Positions 9,306-19,944 are shown, counted from the stretch's first letter. The stretch is 64,000 nucleotides of DNA from Valencia hispanica (GCA_963556495.2 OY747702.1:72001-136000), one strand, 5' to 3'. The notes: generated by a model not told the origin, from the letters alone. Made by a program: numbers and translations.

Positions 9306-9528
9306 GGTTGGAGTTGAGGCAGAAGAGGCTATATGCTTGGACTCAGCTCTGACGCGGTCTGACAATGACGCGGGCTTCTGGGATTCCCCTCGAATGAAGC
9401 CGGTGATACAGTCTTCGTGAAACCGCTGTTTTCTTTGTTCGTCGCAGCACCACGCTCCGTGTCCTTAAGGTCGGATTGTTGAACGAGGTCCTTCCAGCAT
9501 GCTGTAGAGATTAACCGTTTTCGACAGC

Positions 9529-9715
9529 CTTTTATACAGGTAAATGCCGCCCGGTGAGCACCGCCCAAACCGGTTTACCTGACTTGCGGACGTAGGTGAA
9601 GTCAGGGGCGTGATAAATACAGCGAATACAAAGCAGAGCAGGGGCGTGTCAAACGCCGATTGGTGGACTGTTTTTTATCAGTAACTTTAGTAGTTTGATA
9701 GATTTCTTATTTCCA
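9529..9715 (-). promoter_or_regulatory. Inward-facing TIR promoter (copy A)
   Basis: CTTTTATA at 9529-9536 is TATAAAAG on the minus strand, pointing into the element toward the 8862-9305 gene. The upstream module (about 9605-9715) contains GGCGTGATAAATACA, AAAGCAGAGCAGGGGCGTG and an inverted CCAAT box. Confidence 0.65.
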
Positions 9716-10129
9716 GCTTAAAGCAACCAGGTTTAAAGTGATGTTTTTTTAAATCCTTATCTGTTTTTAAAGACTGTGTAATGGTGCATTTTTAAAATGA
9801 ACAAAAGGATGAGCATCTGCTTCAACATAGCTGTGGGTGAATAAATTCTCTTTTTAGTGCTCTTACAAGTTTAATTTATCATGGTTGAATTGTTAGAATC
9901 AGATGTAATGGTTTCTCTAGAGTGTTGGAGCTAATGTGGTTTTAAATTAAAGTCAGGAAGCTAAAAAGCACCTTTTAACTGTTTAAAATAAAATGGAATG
10001 CTCAAGGAGTCATGTTGAGACAGAGCCCAGACCGTATAATATTAAAAGGACTTGTTCGGACATGTTCTGATGACACTGAGGAGTTAGATTCAAACCCTTG
10101 GGGGCGCTATATATACTATAGGCTGTAAT

Positions 10130-10745
10130 TTAATTTTTGAGCCACTAGGGGGGAGGTATTTTCACATTTGGGTGTAATGTTACTTTGATCCACTAGAGGG
10201 GGCCAATTATACAATAGGCTGTTATATTAATTTTGAACCACTAGAGGGAGGTATTTATATATTTTGGTGTAATACTATTTATTGGGCCACTAGGGGGAGG
10301 TATTTTCATATATGCATGTAGTTTAATTTTTGAGCCACTAGGGGGAGGTATTTTCATATTTGCATGTAATTTAATTTTTGAGCCAATAGGGGGAGGTATT
10401 TTTACATTTGCATGTAATGTTACTTTGATCCACTAGAGGGGGCCAATTATACAATAGGCTGTTATATTAATTTTGAACCACTAGAGGGAGGCATTTATAA
10501 GTTTTGGTGTAATAGTATTTATTGGGCCACTAGGGGGAGGTATTTTCATTTTTTGAATGTAGTTTAATTGTAGAACCGCTAGAGGGAGCCATTTAGTGCC
10601 ATATTTTGACAGGTGGGCGTGACCATCAGGGGGCGTACCCTATTTCGACATGTGGGCGTGTCCTATTTTGACAGGTGGGCGTGGCCACCAGAGGGTGGGG
10701 CTTATTGTGACAGGTGGGCGTGACCATCGGGGGGCGGAGCTTATT
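10130..10745. repeat. Array of CTCF-like motifs in TIR (copy A)
   Basis: About 13 degenerate units with cores such as CCACTAGGGGGAGG, CCACTAGAGGGGGCC and CCATCAGGGGGCG are spaced roughly 45-55 bases apart, nearly all in the same direction. They are joined by AT-rich linkers (TATTTTGGTGTAATA, TTTAATTTT). The cores resemble the vertebrate CTCF consensus. Confidence 0.7.
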
Positions 10746-10787
10746 GTGACATGGCGGAGCTTGTTCCGGCAACCAGGGTGCCCGCAA

Positions 10788-10862
10788 AAGTGGGCGTAAC
10801 CGAAAGGGGCGTAACCGAAAGGGGCGTAACCGAAAGGGGCGTAACCGGAAGTGGCGGTTCCG
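10788..10862 (+). repeat. Short tandem 15-bp repeat near the TIR tip (copy A)
   Basis: GGGGCGTAACCGAAA is repeated about three and a half times, ending in GGAAGTGG variants. Copy B instead has longer CCGGAACCGGAAAGG-type units at the same place (about 15,115-15,190 and 32,905-32,975), so this segment is evolving quickly. Confidence 0.75.
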
Positions 10863-10983
10863 GAAGTGGGTGTGGTCTCATTTGCATTTTGGCAGCTAGT
10901 GGTCTATACTTTCTCTACTGGGACTTCAATAGAACTTCAGTCTCCAATACCAAGACACCGAATTCAATAATGAACAATGTAAT

Positions 10984-12720
10984 TTGACAGATACTGAAGA
11001 ACTTCCAGAAAAACCAACAGTTAAAGTCTTGCCGTTCTTTGAGCTGGTACCTGTCCCACCTTATGAAGTCTTCAGTGACACGAGTACTGCAGATACAGAG
11101 ATACTCTCTCAGTCATCTCAGGAGCGACGGGAACAGTGGCCAGAATTTTTTGACATTCCAAGTTTCTCTGTTGATGTACAGTATAGACTTAGGCAAGCAG
11201 ACTTGCTGTTTATGAGTGAGGAAACACATCTTAAAGTCTCAAAAGAACTAAAACATGAGATACTTAAGAGATTGGCAGAGAGCATGTAAATCTACACAGC
11301 ATACCCAACTGCTTCTCAGTTCGAAAGTATTGCAGCAGCACTGATAACCAAACACCCTTGTCTCCAGGAGCGAGGCTCAACCACTCGCTGCTGTGGTTGG
11401 AAAAATAGTCTAAAGCACAAAATGGCTAATTATAGAACAAAGCGCAGGCAATCTGGATGCCTTGATGTTGCAGTAAATGCCGGTAAGCGAGGAAGGCATT
11501 CAGCAGAAGGACAACCAGCTAACAAGTGCATCAAAAAGGCAAAGAAAGGTGAAATCAACTACTTGCCCAACTTTCTGGATGGATTTGATCAGGCAACCCT
11601 GGAGGGGGCCTGCAAAGACTTGTTTGATGAAATGCAGAAGAGAATACCAAATTGACCTCTTGTGAAACAAAAGATGGATCAGACATTTGCTTTGAGAAGA
11701 GGTAGTGGATTCGGAACCCGCCATAAGCACGATGGTGATACGCTGGCCTGCCCTCTTCACTGAAGATCAGGTATGTTCACAAAAGCAAAGATTACTAATG
11801 ACCAGCTTTATTTTATATAATATGTCTAGATTTATATTTGTCTTGACCCCTTTAAGAAAAACATTGATATTTTCAATGTGGGGTATACCGTTTACACATT
11901 GAAACATCAACATTTCAAATCATACAAAAAGGACATTCATAGGTGCTTTTCCAGCTCTAGTTTTCAGCTGGCTTGGCTTGTATAGGTCAGTTGATCTTGG
12001 TTCTTAGGTTTTTTTGTTTTTTGCCATCTGTATTTTTCAGGTGTTCATGGAGTTCAGCAGGCTTGTGGGCAAGAACCTCAAGCAGGAATTCTATGAGAAC
12101 ATAGATCGGCACAGTCCTCGTATCCTTGAGTTATTTCTTTCCAAGAGAGGGAATGTTGGACAGTTGCTAACACAAATTTTACAACAGACAATGTAGGTTC
12201 ATACTCAGTTTCTTATAGATCATTAGCTTTCTTACAGATTATTATTAGTTTTTTATTTTAGCTATCTAATTTGTTATTTTGTATACCCAAAAGACTACCG
12301 ACCCAACTGCAATCCGGACACAGGTGCTCAGAGGGCTTCCAATCATCCTGGGGGACAATCCCTCAAACTTCTTCAAAGCAGGCTTTGTAAGGAAGTTCTA
12401 GCTTTCTTTTAATTTTCACCATGACACTCTTACAGTATCTTGATTAATTTTTTTTTCTTTCAAATGAGAAGTCTAATGTATTAACTGTGCTCTTCTGTTA
12501 TTCCGTATCAAGAAATCTGATGATGATTCTTTCCGTGACCTTGACATCGGGATACTTCTGATTGAGCGTGTAGATGCTGTGCTCACATCTTCCCAGCATC
12601 TAAGTCCAGCCTCGTTGAAAATCATCATTGAGGGAGAAGTCGTGATGAGAAACATCCAAGATCTGCCGAAAGATATGTGAATTCTGTTTGGACTCACATA
12701 TGCACTCCATCTTAACACAT
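10984..12720 (+). pseudogene. Decayed multi-exon gene resembling teleost SAMD3-like proteins
   Basis: Several exon-like stretches follow one another with introns kept. The first exon (about 10,990-11,769) holds the CGWKNSLKHKMANYRTK region and ends at ALFTEDQ before a GTATGT donor. The next begins after TTTTTCAG near 12,041 (VFMEFSRLVGKNLKQEF). Further exons lie near 12,290-12,389 (RTQVLRGLPIILGDNPSNF) and 12,510-12,720 (IIIEGEVVMRNIQDLP ... ILFGLTYALHLN). In-frame stops at 11,287, at about 11,653 and near 12,678, plus a frameshift near 11,700, make it non-functional. Introns argue against a processed copy. The family name rests on remembered similarity. Polinton A inserted just upstream. Confidence 0.55.
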
Positions 12721-12794
12721 CCATGTTTTTTCTTTAAAATTTGTGATGCATTCAACACCCCCACACACAACCAGCACGGAAAACACAGACACCA

Positions 12795-13020
12795 ACAACC
12801 ACACAAACTGGTGTTGGCCAGAGGGGCCGATGGCGCAATATGGCAGCCTCGCTTCTCTCAGTCTGCCCCAGGGCAGCTGTGGCTATATTCATAGCTTGCT
12901 TCCACCAGTGTGTGAATGTGAGAGTGAATGAATAATGGAGTTGTAAAGCGCTTTGAGAGTCTTGAAAAGCGCTATATAAATGCAAGCCATTATTATTATT
13001 ATTATTCTTATTACAAATAG
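12795..13020 (+). repeat. LINE/SINE 3' tail with (ATT)n end
   Basis: A segment with CAGTCTGCCCCAGGGCAGCTG, CACCAGTGTGTGAATGTGAG and AAAGCGCTATATAAATGC followed by (ATT)n matches the widespread teleost retroposon 3' tail type. Imperfectly repeated CA-rich flanks (CACAGACAC ... ACAACCACACA) on both sides may be its target duplication. Confidence 0.6.
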
Positions 13021-13713
13021 CACAGACACATTCAACAACCACACACAAAAGTGTATCAAGGATTTGAAATTACCTTTTTCAGATCAACCATTTAGGTTGG
13101 ATGTGTTGACGTTCATCTGATGATAACTTTGTTATAAGATTGGCAAGGTTTTGCCTTTTTCCTTAAAAATAAAATGAATTGGAGCATTTGAAGTTGTTTG
13201 GCTTTTTTCCCATCCAATTTAATTGAAACAGTTTTCTACAATATTTTATTCATAAAAAAATAATTTTATCAGAGGAAAACATAGTAATTGTAATAGATGG
13301 TAAGTAGCAATAACAAGTAATAGCTAATTATATTTAATAATTTTGAGTACACACTAACAAATATAAATACTAAATTCCAGGTTCTATTTTAATACTTCTC
13401 AAGATATTTAGTTTCAGTTTGTGTAAAAAGTTAACGTTCCATGTTAGTTATACTCAACATATTTAGTTTCAGCTTGTGTAAAAACTAAAGTGGTATAGGG
13501 AAACAGGTTTCCACGCGATATGCGAGTAAAGTCAACTAATTAGGGTTTAGAGTGTATCTATAAAAAATTATTTTAAAGAATTAATGAAAAGCAATTCCAT
13601 ATTTTCATGTTTGACCTTTTATCTTATAACTTCTATGGATTTAATACTACGTGAGAAATCAGGTAATAAATACGTATGCACGCAATGATGAGGATTGTAC
13701 CTGATATTTTAAC
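13021..13713. other. AT-rich intergenic sequence
   Basis: I see no gene, RNA or clear repeat here. The sequence is AT rich and includes two related copies of a TTTAGTTTCAG.TTGTGTAAAAA motif (about 13,409-13,485). Confidence 0.6.
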
Positions 13714-14128
13714 TGTTGGAAAGGTGTTTTCACTTTAATCTAAAGCCTCTCTTAAAGGAACAGACACCCATTTAATTTATGACCCTGGGCTCTCATTTCA
13801 CCTTCCCGCGTGCTCGTTCATTTCTGTAAAAAGGAGCAATAAGAACAACAAACAACAAATATATATTTTAACAACGAGACGTCGTTCGCTGGACTCAGTT
13901 CTAGTAACTGAGCCCAGATCTATGTCAGCATAGATTTTTTATTTGAAACAAGAGTTTCCATGAAACTCCTCCCACATAGATCTTCGTTCATAGAATGGTC
14001 ACAGCTTCTTCACATAAGGAACACATGATGTACCACATTCTTCTTGATGGTTCACTATTTCTAAGTGTTGCCACATGCACTACAGAATTAAACCCTCATA
14101 CAACATTTACAGAATTTTTATCTCGTCA
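13714..14128 (-). repeat. ERV1 3' LTR
   Basis: 415 bp, TG...CA at the ends (TGTTGGAAAG ... TCTCGTCA on plus). It matches 39,053-39,371. It is longer than the other LTR because that one lacks about 100 bases between two CAC trinucleotides. Confidence 0.88.
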
Positions 14129-14140
14129 TCTCCCTCTTTT
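14129..14140 (-). promoter_or_regulatory. ERV1 polypurine tract
   Basis: TCTCCCTCTTTT on plus reads AAAAGAGGGAGA on minus, directly upstream of the 3' LTR, where plus-strand DNA priming occurs. Confidence 0.8.
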
Positions 14141-14875
14141 GATCTCTTAAAAATAAGAGATCACTATATATAAGGAAAAACGTCAGGCATCACACTTATA
14201 GAATCATATCAATTTTGAGTCCTTCTTCTCTGGAACTTTTCGGATCAGCAGTCAAGTCATTTTGTTCTGGCTGGGAATTGTGGTCGTCCGGCACGCTCTT
14301 CTATGACCTAAGGTGAGAGGTTGCCAGCACATCACCTATATGCAGCTAAAGTGTATCTTTTCAGTAGCCTTGAGTTTTAAAACTCTAAGGACTGCACGCA
14401 GACCAGAGGATCGTCCTGCCCCTCTTGGGAGAGGTCTCACCTTCTTTTCCTTCAAACCCTGCTGCCCCAGCTGGGCAGCTCTGCACTCCAAGCCACCCTG
14501 CCACCTGATGGTGCAGGTGTGCTGAAGTTGGAAACCTCTCAGCAGAGGGTTGAAGTAGGTTGTGTGGTCTGCTCGATGCTGTTCTGCACACGCTCCGGCT
14601 TGCTGCTCCTGGATGTCCTCTAAGGTGCGTCCTGACTCCTCATTGGGAGTGCATTAGCTCCAGCCTTTTTCTTTAGTCCGATTACCTGAGAGATCGTGGG
14701 TTGGTTGGCTGCTGGTCTCTCACCTGGTCAACAAAGCCTAAAAGAACAGCTTGCAACTAATTTGCTTTTTCCTGCTTTATCCATAATTGTATCTCATTTG
14801 AGATTCATTTCTTATGCATTTGTACTTTTTCTATCCCACACTCACCTCATAGTTTTAAGCAGTGCCGCACTGATC
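14141..14875 (-). other. ERV1 internal sequence, 3' part
   Basis: The segment between the polypurine tract and the Polinton insertion is expected to cover the end of env. I find no conserved Env motif. Several stops interrupt all frames, and only short open stretches (for example 14,385-14,591 minus) remain. Confidence 0.5.
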
Positions 14876-14881
14876 GGCCGC
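14876..14881. other. Target site duplication, left, of Polinton copy B
   Basis: GGCCGC directly precedes the element terminus AGAGAAAG. The identical hexamer follows the right terminus at 33,264-33,269. Six bases is the usual Polinton duplication length. Confidence 0.93.
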
Positions 14882-15602
14882 AGAGAAAGTATAGACCACT
14901 AGCTGTCAAAATAGACCACGCCCCTTCCAGTTGCCACGCCCACCTGTCAAAATAGGCCACGCCCCGGGTGCCACGCACACGTGTCAAACATGCAAATGAG
15001 CTGTCAAAGTATGCCACGCCCCCTTCTGGTCGACATGTACAGCTTGCCTATAGGACACGCCCACCTGTCATAGAAGGACACGCCCACCTGTCAAAACAGG
15101 CCACGCCCCTGTCAAAACCCCTTTCCGGTTCCGGTGACCCCCACCCCTTCCGGTTCCGGCGACCCAAACCCTTTCCGGTTCCGGATCCATAATATCTAAA
15201 TACCTCCCTCTGGTGGTTCAAAATTAAAATTACATGCAAATGTAAAAATGGCTCCCCCTAGTGGTCCAATAAATAGTATTACACCAAAATATACAAATAC
15301 CTCCCCCTAGTGACCCAATAAATAGTATTACACCAAAATATATAAATACCTCCCTCTAGTGCATATATGTCAAAGTCAAGGCCCGAGGAATTTATTTGGC
15401 CCCCGGGATGATATTAATTTATTATTAGAACCGGCCCGCAGGCCGCTGGTGTTTCACACGCGCCAAAACTACATTTCCCATAATGCAATGGTGGCGTGCC
15501 GAGTGGGAGGTGGGAGCATGCTGCGCAAGGCCGCCTCATTTCATTATTCATCAGCAGTGGTTATCATAACAGCAAGAGTCAACTTTCAGATACCCATCAA
15601 AA

Positions 15603-17424
15603 ATGGCGAAACGGAAGTTGGACACTGAGAACCGGGGGTTTCAAACAAGGTGGGAGGCGGAGTACATGTTCACGGAGGTAGATGGAAAGCCTGTGTGTCT
15701 TCTGTGTGGAGAAAGTGTGGCAGTAATGAAAGAGTATAACCTGAGACGGCATCATGAAACGAAAACATGCGGACAAAGACAAGAATATGGACATGGAACA
15801 AAGGCTACAGAAGGCGAAAGAATTAAAACGAGGTCTTATATCTCGACAGGCTCTATTCAGAAAAGCCAAATCACAAAGTGAGGCTGCTGTCAAGGCCAGT
15901 TTTATTGTGGCAGAAGAGATCGCTAAATAAGCCCGGCCATTCACAGAGGGGGATTTTATCAAAGGCTGTATGCTTAAAGTTTGTGACACAGTTTGCCCAG
16001 ATAAAAGGCAACTCTTTTTAAACGTGAGCCTTAGCAGAAATACAGTTGCTGAGCGTGTAGACCAGCTGTCCATCAATCTAAAAGAGCAACTTGTGAAAAA
16101 GGGAAAAGATTTCATCGCATATTCCCTGGCTGTGGATGAGAGCACCGACATTTCTGACATTGCCCAGTTGTCAATTTTCATCCGCGGAGTGGACTCCAGC
16201 CTGAGCGTGACAGAAGAGTTTTTGGCGTTACGTCCTATGAATGGCACAACTACAGGACATGATCTGTATGAAGAGGTGTCAAGATGCATAAATGAGATGG
16301 AGCTGCCTTGGGACAAACTTGTGGGTTTAACAACAGATGGAGCACCTGCAATGTGTGGACACAGGAGTGGACTGGTGGCGAGAATACGGGAGAAGATGCT
16401 GGAGGAAAACGCTACAGGTGAGCTGACAGCTTATCATTGTATCATACACCAGGAGTCGTTGTGTGGTAAAGCCTTGAAAATGGAACATGTAATGAGCACC
16501 ATCACGCGCGCAGTTAACTTTATCAGAGCCAAAGGTTTAAATCACCGCCAGTTCAAAGTATTTCTGAGCGAGTTAGAAACAGAGCATGGTGATTTGCCCT
16601 ATCACACTGAGGTGCGATGGCTAAGCCAGGGAAAGGTGCTGCAAAGATGTTTCGAGCTGCGCGAGGAGATCTGTATGTTCTTAGAAAGCAAAGGGAAAGA
16701 CACAACACAACTCAGAGATCATGCGTTTCTGTGTGAAATGGCTTTTCTGTGTGATATCACGAGTCATCTGAATGCATTGAACCTGCAGCTGCAAGGTTGA
16801 GGTCGTGTCATCACTGATATGTACAGTACAGTGAAGGCGTTTAAAACCAAACTAACTCTGTGGGAGGCACATATGCGGAAAGAAAACTTGAGCCACTTTC
16901 CTACCTGTCAGACAATGAAAGAGAAGCTCTCTACCAGTGAGTTCCCGAGCGCACAGTTTGCTGATAAAATTAGTGTACTTGCCGCTGACTTCCGACGCCG
17001 ATTTACTGACTTTGAAGCACAAAAAAGCAAGTTTGAACTGCTTAGTAATCCATTTTCAGTTGATGTGGAAAGCTCACCACCAAACCTCCAAATGGAGTTG
17101 ATTGAGCTCCAATGCAATGACGCACTGAAGGCAAAATATGCAGCAGTGGGTCCTGCTTAGTTTTCCTGTTTCCTTCCCGAAACAATGCCCCGGCTGCGCC
17201 TTTAAGCTGCTCAAACACTGTCTATGTTTGGCAGCACATACCTGTGTGAACAACTGTTTTCTTCGATGAAGCTGAACAAAACATCACACAGAAGTAGACT
17301 TACAGCTGAACACCTTCACTCGATCCTGAGGATATCCTCAGCTCAGAGCCTGACCCCGAACTTTGATGAACTTGTACAAAAGATGAGACACCACCAAGTA
17401 TCAGCCTCAGCCTCAAACAAGTGA
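15603..17424 (+). pseudogene. hAT transposase (BED finger, GTF2IRD2/SCAND3-like type), broken
   Basis: An N-terminal BED-like zinc finger (CLLCGESV ... LRRHHETKTC) is followed by a catalytic region with the acidic residues of hAT enzymes (AVDESTDIS and LTTDGAPAM) and a C-terminal hATC dimerisation part (FGSTYLCEQLFSSMKLNKT, 17,224-17,424). It would bind the element ends in the nucleus and catalyse cut-and-paste transposition. At least three breaks are visible: a frameshift between 15,800 and 15,970, a TGA at 16,798-16,800, and a TAG at 17,158-17,160 with a frame change before the last part. The group name comes from remembered similarity to vertebrate hAT-derived proteins. Confidence 0.88.
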
Positions 17425-18107
17425 ACATTACTGTGCAATAACATATTTAGATTTTTTACTCAGTTAAAATAAAAAAAGTTTAAGTTAAATATTTGTTTTC
17501 ATTGCACATGTGACTTTTCTTAGAAGAAAGTGTTGTTTTTCTCTTAGTGGATTTTTGCAGTTTATTTTGTTTTTACTCAGGTAAAGTTAAAAACTCAGTT
17601 AAAGTTGAAAAGTTTAAGTTAAATATTTGTTTTCATTGCACATGTGACTTTTCTTTGAAGAAAGTGTTTTTCTCTTATTAGTGGATTTTTGCACTTTATT
17701 TTGTTTCAATCCAGTTGTATTTTAAAAATATTTCAGTTGAGTGACTGATAAAAAGTAAATTTAGCCTACTTTTGACTTTTCATTTCCCTGAGAAAATAGA
17801 CTGATGGTGCTTTGAATAATACCGCTTCATTCATTTAATGTGCATGTTGCAAGGATTTTATAAAATTTGTCTTTTGTGCCTGTTGAAAATTAAAAATTAC
17901 TGACAGAGCCATAACAAAATATTGCTTTATTTCTCCGATCCAATCATATAGTATTATATATGTTAGGGTTTCAGTACGTTCAATTAGGTTCACTCGACTA
18001 TGAGTGATCATTGTATTTTTTTTCAAAGAACATTCGATCAGTCCGGCCCTCGGCTTGTTGGTAATTTTTTAATTTGGCCCCCTGTCTATTTGATTTTGAC
18101 ACCCCTG
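17425..18107 (+). other. hAT 3' noncoding region
   Basis: AT-rich sequence containing two near-identical ~130-bp blocks (about 17,445-17,575 and 17,575-17,705, AAATATTTGTTTTCATTGCA and CACATGTGACTTTTCTT shared). No coding signal is seen. It ends in the hAT terminal repeat. Confidence 0.6.
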
Positions 18108-18892
18108 CTCTAGTGGTTCAAAATTAACATTACAGCCTATTGTATAATTGGCCCCCTCTAGTGGTTCAAAATTAAAATGACGTGCAAATGTAAAAATGGC
18201 TCCCCCTAGTGGTCCAATAAATAGTATTACACCAAAATATACAAATACCTCCCCCTAGTGGCCCAATAAATAGTATTACACCAAAATATATAAATACCTC
18301 CCTCTAGTGGTTCAAAATTAACATTACAGCCTATTGTATAATTGGCCCCCTCTAGTGGTTAAAAATTAAAATGACGTGCAAATGTCAAAATGGCTCCCCC
18401 TAGTGGCCCAATAAATAGTATTACACCAAAATATATAAATACCTCCCTCTAGTGGTTCAAAATTATCATTACAGCCTATAGTGTATATAACGCCCCCAAT
18501 GGTTTGAATCTAACTCCTCAGTGTCGTCAGAACATGTCCGGACAAGTCCCTTTAATAATATACGGTCTGGGCTCTGTCTCAACATGGCTCCTTGAGCATT
18601 CCATTTTATTTTAAACAGTTAAAAGGTGCTTTTTAGCTTCCTGACTTTAATGTAAAACCACATTAGCTCCAACACTCTGGAGACACCATTACATCTGATT
18701 CTAACAAATCAACCATGATAAATTAAACTTGTAAGAGCATTAAAAAGAGAATTTATTCACCCACAGCTATGTTGAAGCAGATGCTCATCTTTTTGTTGAT
18801 TTAAAAAAATGCACCCTTACATAGTCTTTAAAAACAGATAAGAATTAAAAATAAAAAAAACATCACTTTAAACCTGGTTGGTTTAAGCTTGA

Positions 18893-19075
18893 AATAAGAA
18901 ATCCACCAAACTACTAAAGTTACAGATAAAAAACAGTCCACCAATCGGCGTTTGACACGCCCCTGCTGTGCTTTGTATTCGCTGTATTTATCACGCCCCT
19001 GACTTCACCTACGTCCGCAAGTCAGGTAAACCGGTTTGGGCGGTGCTCACCGGGCAGCATTTACCTGTATAAAAG
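18893..19075 (+). promoter_or_regulatory. Inward TIR promoter, left end of copy B
   Basis: An upstream module at 18,893-19,005 holds CTACTAAAGTTACAGATAAA, CCACCAATCGG (CCAAT box), GACACGCCCCTGC and GCTGTATTTATCACGCCCCT. A TATAAAAG box lies at 19,068-19,075. It points at the first Cys/His gene. The inverted copy in the right TIR points at polB. Confidence 0.68.
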
Positions 19076-19298
19076 GCTGTCGGAAAACGGTTAATCTCTA
19101 CAGCATGCTGAAAGGACCTCATTCGACGATCCGACCTTAAGGACACGGAGCGCGGTGCTGCGACGAACAAAGAAAACAGCGGTTTCACGAAGACTGTATC
19201 ACCGGCTTCATTCGAGGGGAATCCCAAAAGCCCGCGTCATTCTCAGACCGCGTCAGAGCTGAGTCCTAGCATATAGCCTCTTCTGCCTTAAGTCTAAC

Positions 19299-19745
19299 CA
19301 TGGACCTAAAATGAGTTGAATTTAAAAATGAGGAACTTGATGAGGAATCTTCTGTTCTATTATCTGAATAGTCAAATGGGATTCCATCCATGACGACACG
19401 CAAAATGTGCGATAAATCAACCTCTACAACTCTGGACAAAAATCCGACATTGGCTTTTACAGAAGACTTTCCTCTTTTAAGCGAGACTCCGATTTCCTTC
19501 CTGGATCAAGAGAATCAAATGGAGGAAATTGAGAACTGGATACCTACTGCATTCAACGGTGCTATTAAAACTGCTCTAAACCAATTTATGGGTTATGTCT
19601 GCATATCTTTACTGCGGAAACAATGTAACTCTTGCAAAATGGGAGGCAGTCAGCAGGAGCACCAGTGTTTAGGTGTAAATGCTATAAAGCAAAACATGTT
19701 TTATTCCCAGCAAAATTTGTTACAAACAGGTCCTACCCTCTTTTA
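19299..19745 (+). pseudogene. First Cys/His-motif gene, nonsense near start (copy B)
   Basis: This corresponds to 8862-9305 of copy A. The ATG at 19,299 is followed after four codons by TGA, and a further stop lies near 19,370. The C-terminal part stays open (19,390-19,745) and keeps CNSC ... HQC after the helical segment. It is therefore inactive unless started internally. Confidence 0.62.
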
Positions 19746-19774
19746 GTAGCTCATCCTGGTTGTTTTAAGCTGGA

Positions 19775-19944
19775 AATAAGAATTCCGCCAAACTACTAAA
19801 GTTACAGATAAAAAACAGTCCACCAATCGGCGTTCGACACGCCCCTGCTCTGCTTTGTATTCGCTGTATTTATCACACCCCTCATGCCGAACATGTCCAG
19901 ACAAGTCTACTGGCCCCGCCCCGTTGTCTAGGTTCCTATATAAA
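19775..19944 (+). promoter_or_regulatory. Internal promoter with the TIR-type module (copy B)
   Basis: The stretch at 19,775-19,885 repeats the TIR module nearly base for base, including CCACCAATCGGCGTT, GACACGCCCCTGCT and the TTTGTATTCGCTGTATTTAT tract. A TATATAAA box follows at 19,937-19,944, 63 bases before the ATG at 20,007. Confidence 0.72.

Larger units (their letters stand above)
1..10916. mobile_element. Polinton/Maverick (adintovirus-like) element, copy A, left-truncated by the window
   Basis: The gene content (PolB, A32-like ATPase, adenain-like protease, capsid proteins, chromodomain integrase) is diagnostic of Polintons. The copy runs in the opposite orientation to copy B and matches its reverse complement from about 28,690 back to 14,882. 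The right terminus ends TTTCTCT at 10,916, matching both ends of copy B. The next six bases, ACTGGG, are the predicted target duplication; the other end lies outside the window. Copy A lacks the hAT insertion of copy B. Confidence 0.93.
9339..10916. repeat. Terminal inverted repeat of copy A (right end)
   Basis: About 1.58 kb matches both TIRs of copy B. Layers from the inside out are: an inner stretch with a TATA promoter and upstream module (9339-9740); a simple AT-rich stretch (9740-10,080); an array of CCACTAGRGGG-type motifs (10,130-10,740); GGTGGGCGTG-type GC boxes; and the terminus TTTCTCT. Confidence 0.88.
15362..18107 (+). mobile_element. hAT transposon inserted in Polinton B TIR
   Basis: 2746 bp with a perfect 8-bp duplication CTCTAGTG at 15,354-15,361 and 18,108-18,115. 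The right end reads CAGGGGTGTCAAAATCAAA on minus and the left end reads CATATATGTCAAAGTCAAGG, an imperfect inverted repeat with a degraded left tip. Copy A has the uninterrupted target, confirming insertion. Confidence 0.93.
14882..19267. repeat. Left terminal inverted repeat of copy B (split by a hAT)
   Basis: Subtracting the hAT and one duplication, about 1.63 kb remains and matches the reverse complement of 31,724-33,263. The inner edge is at GAGCTGAGTCCT (19,256-19,267), after which the two ends diverge. CTCF-like motif arrays lie at 15,195-15,361 and 18,108-18,480. Confidence 0.9.

Noticed and set aside
9305..9365. Longer N terminus for the first Cys/His protein of copy A
   Set aside because: The upstream extension has only a TTG start; the ATG at 9305 fits the promoter and is aligned with copy B.
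10751..10987. 78-codon Gly/Val/Thr-repeat open frame
   Set aside because: It is a translation of the 15-bp tandem repeat and the TIR tip, running out of the element into flanking DNA; not a gene.
19009..19227. 72-codon open frame in the TIR, also at 31,764-31,982
   Set aside because: It crosses the TATA box and lies in noncoding TIR sequence; nothing supports it as a gene.
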